DNA from: Thalassia testudinum
Lineage: Eukaryota; Streptophyta; Magnoliopsida; Alismatales; Hydrocharitaceae
Assembly (NCBI GenBank): GCA_037157565.1
Contig: JAZHRO010000013.1
Span: 35,344,501 to 35,408,500, forward strand
DNA: 64,000 nt
Direction: 5' to 3'
Shown here piece after piece: positions 57,101 through 64,000 of this stretch. The notes beneath the pieces were generated by a model. The model did no database searches, was not told the origin of the DNA, and saw nothing but the letters and a program-made list of their open reading frames with translations. The position numbers and the translations under genes are program-made. Every line of letters begins with the position of its first letter. The first letter of the stretch is position 1.

Positions 57101-57266
57101 TTGGAATCAGATTGATGGAAGCACCTAAGTCCAAAAGCGCTCTATCAAATGTCATGTCCCCGATATTGCAGGATATCAGGGGTGCTCCTGGGTCAGTTCG
57201 CTTGAGCGGAAGGCTGCTTGATATCACGAAGCTTGCTTGCTCAGAGAGCACAACCTTTCTGGGCAC
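54158..57266 (-). pseudogene. pol of W (PR, deleted RT, RNase H, INT)
   Basis: Protease with DLGASINLIP near 57130. RT N-terminus with RRLNPNMQEVVKKEIIKWLDA and YRKLN(E/T)ATKKDH, ending near 56070. The next RT residues are [17 protein letters not shown] at about 56000, so roughly 430-450 nt encoding the palm, including the catalytic FxDD box, are missing. RNase H is well kept ([31 protein letters not shown]). Integrase runs from 55294 to 54158 with [14 protein letters not shown] and GQTEVLNR. Frameshifts lie near 56960, 56680, 55340 and 54650, and a stop follows the LSDSP-like motif at 56223. Compared with G1 and G2, this is an internal deletion derivative. Confidence 0.92.
56047..56100. repeat. 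17-bp inverted repeat at the RT deletion junction of W
   Basis: TCAATGAAGCAACCAAG (56047-56063) is exactly complementary to 56084-56100, separated by 20 bp. One arm is the normal RT coding sequence (N-E-A-T-K). The other lies where the remaining RT resumes. Confidence 0.9.
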
Positions 57267-57363
57267 TTGAGGTCTTGGCTTACGTTTGGGTGTACAGGCA
57301 TCCTTTAAAAACTTGGCGTAAGCCGGGATGTGCTTGACGGCTTCGAGGAGCAGAATATTAATC

Positions 57364-59331
57364 TTAAACCTGCTTAAAGATCTCCAAAGGCTCTTCAGTT
57401 TCTACAACACTTTTCTTCTTCTTAATTGTTTCCAAGGCCTCAAGGTAGGGTGTCTGAACATAGATAGGGTCTATTTCTAGCTCATTGGGTTTTTCCAGTG
57501 CCTCTTCTGAGTCAGGTGTTTCAGCTGGTGAAGTCTCGGGAAGAGTCGGCCATTTGGGATCCCGGGTTTTGGTGTCGTTTCTCAAGGTTACCGCATTCGT
57601 AGAGGCATTGGGACCATGGGTTGATCCTTGAGAAGACGAGGACGAAGAAACACCGAACCTAGGGGGTGTTTGTGGAGCTGGCTAGACCATGTGAGCTTGC
57701 CGGGATTGCCCTGGAACCCTTGTGAATTGGGGCCTCTGTTAATTATGTTTCGCGGGTTTGGTTGTGGCTGGGAAGGTAGGGATCCTTGTTGTTTACAGTC
57801 CAAAAGTTAGCTTAACTGTCCCTTTACTAAGGCCATTTCCTCTTGATGTTTCTGGTTTATTTCAGCCATCATCTTTATCAGGGTGTCCATTGGTTCTGCG
57901 GGAGAGGGGCCGCCCTATTCTGATTGTATGGGGGTCTAACTGGTGGTCCTTGCTGATAAGGGGCAAGTTTGGCTACTGGTTTGGCCTGGGCTGGTTCTAG
58001 AATTGAGGTGGTTTCTGGTTTGTCCAACCAAAGTTGGGGTGATTACGCTAGCCCGTGTTGTAAGTGTTGGAGAAAAGGTCAGGTTTAGCATAACCTTGGA
58101 CAGCTTGCACATCTTCAAGGATAACAGATGTCAATGGGGAGGGAAGAGAGTAATCAAGGGTTGAGGGAGCAAAGGTCCCTCCCTGGAACGTGGTCAGGGG
58201 TTGTTCCAGGTTCAGTTGGCTTAAGGGCTGGACCAGGTCAACATTATGTGCTCCCTTTGCTAGGGAGAAGGTCTGTAACGGGTTCTTGGTCTGGTTCAAT
58301 AGCTCATCAATCTTTTTATCCACCAATTCCACTCGATATAATTTCTTGGCAATAATGTCCATGTCAACCATTCCAGAATTTGCTTGTACCTCATAAATCC
58401 CACCACGGGGTTGATTGGATCGGTTAAACTGGGTCATGGAGGCATTGTTGAGCGAATTTTCTCTCATAGACTCAAAGAGCTCAAACGCGCTCTCCTCATC
58501 TTTGTTCAGGAAGTTCCCTCCACATGAGGCATTGACGAAGTTTCGTAGGTTGCTATCCAGACCGTGGTAGAAGATCTGGGCCAATTGCCACCTTGGTACT
58601 TCATGGTGTGGGCATTTCCTTAATAGTTCATTAAATCTTTCCCACACCTCATGGAACTGTTCCCCACCCTGGAATGTAAAGGTAGTAATGGCTCTTCTGA
58701 GGGCATTGGTCTTTCCTATGGGGAAGAATTTCTTTAAGAATGCATGCCTCAGTTCTTCCCAGGTTGTAATGGGTCTACCTAAGGTTCTAAGCCAGTGAGA
58801 TACCTTGTCTCTCAGTGAGAAGGGGAACATCTTAATCAAAACAATGTCAAGGCTAATGTTCCTAGGTTTCACGGTTTGGGCTATCCAGTCAATATCCTCT
58901 AGGTGCTAGAAGGGGTCCTCATTTGAGCTTCCATGGAAGTGGTTCTGAATCAGACTCAAGACATTTGGTTTTAGCTCAAAATCATCTCCCCCTTCGAGGA
59001 TCCTAAGGTGTGGCTCGACTCGAATAGTAGAAGGATTGTAGAAGTCGCGGAGGGGCCTAGGTTGGTCCTGGAATGGTGGTAGATCAGGTGGCAGTTGCCC
59101 TTGTGGGCCCTAGAAAGGTGGTGGTGGTTGCCCTTGTGGCTTCTGCAACCGGTGCATGGCTTGCATGATAGTGTGGATCTGTTGCTGTTGAAGCTGGTGG
59201 TTTGCGTTAATCTGGGCTTGGATGATGGCCATTGTGTCTAGTGGGGGTTGGTCCTCAACCTCATCTACCCTAGGTTCAACTATGTTTCTAGAAGAATCAA
59301 GTCGCCTGGATTTCCATCCAAAAATAAACAA
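57364..59331 (-). pseudogene. gag of W
   Basis: The minus-strand frame starts MFIFGWKSRRL at 59331. It reads a Gln-rich stretch, PLRDFYNPSTIRVEPHL, then the capsid-like core RNISLDIVLIKMFPFSLRDK, LGRPITTWEEL, FHEVWERFNELLRKCPHHEVP and FVNASCGGNFLNKDEESAFELFE. A variable linker ends near 57364. In-frame stops at about 59110 and 58906 and frame changes near 58050-57580 interrupt it. The capsid core itself (58872-58048) is one open frame of 274 codons. Confidence 0.88.
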
Positions 59332-60472
59332 CTCGGGATGCAGTGAGCGTCTCCCGTGTATACACTAGAGAAGAACAAGAGGGGATGCGGAGAGCAACAG
59401 ATGCGAGAGGTGTGTGTTCAACCAAGCAAACAAGCCTAGTCCTTATGGTGTATTCCTTAGGGGACCTAGAAATCTCCAAAAGGGTAATTAAGTCCGTAAG
59501 CACTAGACTCCCCTTCCGAAAGCTAATCTGGCTAGGTTGATTACAAGGGGATTACAGGGAAGGTGCTTCCTTTGGCTTGCGCCGTCGGTTCCATTGACCC
59601 CACAACCGCGGTCGTTTGACGCTGCCCCGCAACCTAGTCACCAGATTCTACTAAGGGAATGAAAGCCAAGTGCCCAGCGAACAAAACCCTGCCTCTCGAG
59701 ATTTAACCCAGTCCTGCCTTGAGCTCGTCTACTCTGTTTTAAAAGGGCTAGGACAGTGCTTGTGCTAGGGTTATGTGATGAGGCGTTGACTGGGATAGTG
59801 CCTCTTAATTTTCTGATTTCAGTGTGTGTGCTTCTATCAAAATAGGGTTTTCAAGCAAGGATTTTTTTTAAGATGTGGCGTCTTTTATTGTTTCATTCTT
59901 ACTTTTGTGTCTTTTAGGATTAACGTGTCTTAATATTTTCAAACAAGTTTCAGTGGGCACGACAAGTTTTGCACACAATTCGGTGAAAGTAGATTTCCTT
60001 TTATTGTGTAGAGGCTCTAAAACTCTAATGTACTCATCCTAATGGTCATGCAGCTTCTATTAGATGAGTCCTTTTTAGGGTTGAGTGGCGTGGCCTGAGT
60101 CAATTCAAGGTGGCTTTGCAAACACCACTCAAAAAAATGAAAGAAGAACACTCCAAGGATTTATTCAGAATGTTAGAGTATATTTTTTTGTTGGGTGATG
60201 TGTTAAGGATGTGGGTCAGGTAATCATGTACCACGCCAATTTTTTTTTAGTTTTACAATTTTTTTAGATTTTTTTTTAAGCAAGCAAACAACCATAGGTG
60301 AAGAAAAACTCACGATCGATCCTTGTTGCGCTTACTCCCTTGTTACCGTCATGAGTTGCACTGCTTCGCCCTCCAAGAGCTGAATTCCTGCAACCATCAA
60401 GTAGAAGGAGACAAGGCGTTAAATGATGTGAGCATGGATGTAAAATGGAAGTGACAAAATAAATCCGTTGCC
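59332..60472 (-). other. 5' leader of W
   Basis: About 1.1 kb between the primer binding site and gag with no recognisable protein. Long leaders are normal in Athila-like elements. Confidence 0.65.
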
Positions 60473-60490
60473 TCCCCGGCAACGGCACCA
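60473..60490 (-). other. Primer binding site of W (tRNA-Asp type)
   Basis: The minus strand reads TGGTGCCGTTGCCGGGGA, complementary to the 3' end of plant tRNA-Asp except for one position (T for C at base 4). It is five bases from the LTR. tRNA-Asp priming is typical of Athila/Tat gypsy elements. Confidence 0.88.
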
Positions 60491-60495
60491 AAAAC

Positions 60496-61936
60496 TGACG
60501 TGCGCGTGACGCATGTGTTTAGAAGAGTCGTTATAGCTTGCGCTCGCAACGTCGATTTTAAAATGAAGGAATGGACGTGAGTCCGAGTGTCTATCTCAGG
60601 GAGGCATGAAAATTAGATTTTTCTCGTCACTTATTAACACGGAAATAGCGGGTTTTTTCTTACGAAAAGTCGTGGGTGAAAAGCGAGTGAGAGAGAGAGA
60701 AAGAGAGAGAGAGAGAATAGGGTTAGGATTCTTTTCATTCACAGCATGCAACTCAAACATAAAAGAGAGCAAGCAATTGAATAGAAAACAACTTCATTTG
60801 ACATGTAACTTTAGTTCATAATTACAACACTAGATGAATGCTTGAACATAAGTAAAGTAAAGCTTAAGATAAAGAAGGAAAGAGAGAGAGAGAAGATGGT
60901 GAGGCAGCCACGGCGGTAGAGGGGGGTTCCGTCGGCAGCTCGTCGTCTCCGGCAATTACAAAGGGAGCTAATGGTAGCTAGGAGGGGGTAGAACACTTGC
61001 AAGTGGAGTGAATGCCTCCCATGGGTGGTTGGAAGGGGTTTAAATAAAAAGAAGGGCTTTTCAAATGAAGAAGGGGTTTTAGCGACGTACGGGACGTCAC
61101 TAAAACCCTTCCCAAAACGTTGGTGAAGGCCCCTTCCCACTGGTTGCTCACACGCATCTGTTCTTCTTCACGTCTGATCCGCGTGAGCGCGTCGTAAGCC
61201 GTTCGATCGAAGATCGAACGGTCAAGATCCCGCGAAGAGCGCACTCGCGGATCGCTGCTGAGGCGTGTGCGTCTTCGCGTTATCGCGCGTGTGACTTTCG
61301 CGCGCATCCGTTGCACTACATGGCTCCATCTGCGCCATTCGCTGCCGATCGGGCGGTCAAATTCGCGCGCGCCTCAAATTGTGCAAAAATTGCAGAGCAG
61401 CAGGCATTTCGAACCCGCGCCCTCTCTACGAGGTTGAAGCGCCGACCGCTGCGCTGTCGCAGCAGATTGTCGCGGCGAGAGTTGGGCACGAGGGTGTTCT
61501 CGGCCGTTCGATCAAAGATCGACAGCTGAGATTCATCCTCCGGGTGAAGGTGGAAGCGGGCGACGGTCTGGATGCAACGATCGGGTGCCACGTGGCACGC
61601 CGTGGACCATTAATCATCAGATCAACGGTTAGAACTTCTAGATCAACGGTTAGAACTTCTTGGGCCCATTGCAGGAGCTCCGGATGTTGGATTTGGCTAA
61701 TTTCGAGTTCGCTGGACTCTGTTCATCGCTTTGAATCCATCCGTGCGGTCCGATTGTTCATCTGCGACCTGTTTTGACAAGTACTTATACAAATGGCCAT
61801 TAATACTATTTTATAAGCAATCTTGATGTATGATGCATGCAATGCTCCCATTCTATTTATGTTGTGTTATCTGTGTATTTTGTTCTTAAGTGAACCCCAG
61901 TTAACAGAATTATCACCTCGGGATGCAGTGTTATCA
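60496..61936 (-). mobile_element. 5' LTR of W
   Basis: 1441 bp, collinear with 51311-52741. It contains the perfect foldback CCGTTCGATC-GAA-GATCGAACGG (61199-61221), a TATA-like TTTATTTAAA on the minus strand (61037-61048) and a tRNA-like module at 61396-61463. It has a 22-bp tandem duplication of AGATCAACGGTTAGAACTTC at 61620-61661 that the other LTR lacks. Confidence 0.9.
61396..61463 (-). other. tRNA-like module in the W 5' LTR
   Basis: Same module as at 52222-52292: D arm AGCGCAGCGGTCGGCGC and B box GGGTTCGAAAT. Base changes weaken the T stem. Confidence 0.5.
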
Positions 61937-61941
61937 TGGGT

Positions 61942-62960
61942 GCACAGCTATGATAGTGCTCTCAAATGTGTAGGATATCTTAGAGAGCAACAACACTTCT
62001 CTAAATGATTTCTCTCTTCTCTTGGACACAATGAGTAGAAGTGGTATATCAAGGTATCTTTAACAAAGAAAGGGTCCTCCTCTATTTATAGAAGCCCTAA
62101 GAAGGGTTTAGAAGGTCTTGGAAGGCTTTCATAGCCGCTGGGAACAAATCACAAAAGATCAAGCCAAATCCCAACGAAATTAGGGTCGTTTATGAGTCTG
62201 ACAAGATTATCAAACATCTGGTATTTCGCCTAATCTAAAGGTCGGTCATCTGATCTAGAATGGTTGATCATCTAGACGATGTTGGATTAAGACGGACATC
62301 TAAGAAGTCATTTATAAAACGTCTGAGAAGATTGTCAGACGTCTAAATCTAAACAGGTTTCTTCCTGTTTTTACCATATTGAAACAGTGTTCTAGGTAAT
62401 TTTAAGTCAGACGACAGGTCGGTTGTCTAGCAAAGTGTCTGGATATGTGGAAAGAGAATTTTCTACGGGAATGGATTTCCCGAGAGGTTAACGGCTATAA
62501 TCATCTGACAAAAGTGATTTGGGTCAGATCTAGCCTAACGTCTATTTATCAGACGTTTGGAAGGCTCCACGAATGTTTGGAAAGTGAAATAAATGTAATT
62601 AAAAGGTAATCCTCGAAGATTATGTTCTGCTAGACCAATGGTCATATTGTTGGACTTTTGTCAAGGTCATCAGACGTCTTCTAAGACGTCTGGACTATGG
62701 GCTAGTCGTCTGAAAGCAATGAACAGAGAACACTAAGTCCAACCTAAGTGTTTGGATATCTGAACAAAAGGTTAGACGTCTTAAAGTTCAAGATCAAGCG
62801 TCTAAAGTCCATATTAGACATCTAATCAGGCTATCTGATTACTGTTTTTGTTTTCTAAGTGATTTCTAAGATTGTCTAAGTATCCTAGGGTAATGTAAGT
62901 ACTCTTAAGGCTACAGGTATGTTACTTTGGGCTCTTTAACATTTATCTAAAAAAATAAAA
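61942..62960 (-). mobile_element. Copia-like LTR V, right part
   Basis: Continues the LTR interrupted by W. It has the TATAAATAGAGG box (62079-62090, minus) and, from 62200 to 62830, many AGACGTCT palindromes, for example CAGACGTCTTCTAAGACGTC at 62671-62690. The right boundary is approximate and no target duplication was found for V. Confidence 0.5.
62079..62090 (-). promoter_or_regulatory. TATA box of LTR V
   Basis: TATAAATAGAGG on the minus strand, identical to the Y LTR box. Confidence 0.6.
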
Positions 62961-64000
62961 GAGCAAAGTACATAAAGACAAAGATATTGACATAAGAAAA
63001 TTCTATCATATTCTTCTTCTCCATGTATCTTCAAGCTCTCGTTCTAAGCGAAGCTCCATCTTCTCTTTTCTTCCATCAAGCTCCTCAAATTTGCCATGAA
63101 TGCGAGCTTGAGCTCCTTCACACTTGAATCTATTTGCATTATTCCTGAAAACTCAAACTCAATGCAACTGTTAAATATCAGGTGTTTTGTTATCATCAAG
63201 ATCAATGATTGAAGTACTCTTGCACCAACAATCTTCTCTCTTAATCTCCTACTGTATGTCTACAGTGGTACTAGTATTCATTAAATTTATATGACTGCTT
63301 CTGTATGAAAGGAAATATCACATAGAAACGAAGGTGAGATAGAAATGAACAGCGAGATGGAGCTCATGACTGAAGTGCCAATCCCAGAGGACATGCAAAA
63401 TCAATATCATATGGTGAAAGTTTGTTGAAATTTGAAGCATTTATGATTAAATAATACTTGGAGGTTCTTTGATGTAAACATGTCATCGAACATTACCTTA
63501 ATTATGTGAATCTACTTATCAGTTACTGTAACGAGCAATCACTATGGGCAGCATATGAAGAAGAAAGAGATGTTAAATTTTTAGGAGTCGTTCCTTACGA
63601 ATTCAAGTGATGATAGGCTGTTCCATGTGAAACTGCATAATGGAGATAAGAAAGAAAGATGAGATTGAATTGGTGCACCAAGTGCATAAGCCACAACACA
63701 TATCATACTGATTGCATCTATCGGGAGTCAACTGAAATTCCAATAATATACTATTAAGTACTATTTGGAGTTTTGTGTGATGTCAAAATGGCATGCACCA
63801 TTACCTTAAGTATGTATATTTACTTATTTACTTATTGACTAGTGAGCGAGCAATGACTGTGGGCAGCACACATGGAATTAACTTACTTGAAAAGTTGCAC
63901 ACATCCCTGCAAAGAACTTAAATAGTGAGAATGTACTGTACATTTTGTTAAGCTGTCAGCAGAGAAGATTAACCAAATGTTTGTTATAAAGGATTGACTA
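62961..64000. other. No gene recognised; imperfect tandem duplication
   Basis: No coding or RNA signal recognised. Two diverged copies of a segment of about 100-130 bp, near 63440-63565 and 63750-63885, share ACATTACCTTAATTATGT/CCATTACCTTAAGTATGT and CGAGCAAT-ACT-TGGGCAGCA. The intervening spacer is about 200 bp. Confidence 0.45.

Larger units (their letters stand above)
51311..61936 (-). mobile_element. Complete Athila-like Ty3/gypsy element W (10.6 kb)
   Basis: It has paired LTRs (51311-52741 and 60496-61936) and 5-bp target duplications TGGGT (51306-51310 and 61937-61941). A primer binding site for tRNA-Asp adjoins the right LTR and a polypurine tract adjoins the left one. The minus-strand order is gag then pol (PR, RT, RNase H, INT), followed by a 1.4-kb non-coding 3' region. 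By eye the LTRs differ by several percent. Coding is broken by stops, frameshifts and an RT deletion, so it is not autonomous in its present form. Confidence 0.92.

Noticed and set aside
1..64000. CRISPR arrays, operons, prokaryotic mobile elements
   Set aside because: No regularly spaced repeats with unique spacers and no prokaryotic genes. Introns, LINEs and LTR elements show nuclear plant DNA.

Overview
This is a stretch of nuclear plant DNA, not bacterial or viral. It holds one spliced protein gene and more than 50 kb of nested retrotransposons. A very GC-rich first exon, Sirevirus-like Copia elements and RTE-type LINEs suggest a flowering plant, perhaps a monocot, but I cannot name the species. 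I see no operons, CRISPR arrays, ribosomal RNA genes or intact transposon genes.

Bases 1-10563: the left edge is a minus-strand Copia element whose 5' LTR (660-2549) is split by a truncated RTE-type LINE. A plus-strand LINE tail follows. Next comes a minus-strand ALKBH8-type gene (RNA-recognition motif plus AlkB dioxygenase) with five recognisable exons between 9756 and 3843. A second decayed LINE lies in its fourth intron. The C-terminal exon of the gene is not visible in the window.

Bases 10564-45109: I read this as one very old minus-strand Sirevirus-like Copia element (called Y here), broken up by later insertions. Its 3' LTR is 10564-11515 and its 5' LTR is 44113-45109. Its remaining internal pieces are an RT/RNase H fragment and a degraded 'putative plant transposon protein' ORF. 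The insertions were resolved by 5-bp target-site duplications. They are X5 (12026-17127, itself holding X6 at 12054-14581), Z1 (17917-31050, itself holding Athila-like Ty3/gypsy elements G1/G2 and a 2.65-kb LTR), X3 (31345-34205), Z2 (35093-36804) and X1 (38397-43999, itself holding X2 at 39544-42304). X1-X5 are related large LTRs without internal domains, that is, solo LTRs.

Bases 45110-64000: a single-exon FAR1-type DNA-binding-domain fragment (45887-46285) is followed by solo LTR X4 (47435-50140). Then comes a structurally complete Athila-like Ty3/gypsy element, W (51311-61936, minus strand). W has paired 1.4-kb LTRs, a tRNA-Asp-type primer binding site, a polypurine tract and TGGGT target-site duplications. 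Its reverse-transcriptase core is deleted at a foldback junction. W sits inside another Copia-like LTR (V).

The signals most worth a second look are in the regulatory DNA of the LTRs. They are an array of palindromic E2F-like sites plus telo-box-like sequence upstream of a TATA box in the G LTR, tRNA-like modules at matching places in two LTR families, the same GACGTC-type palindrome in at least three LTR families, and TGGTCGATCA motif arrays in element Y.
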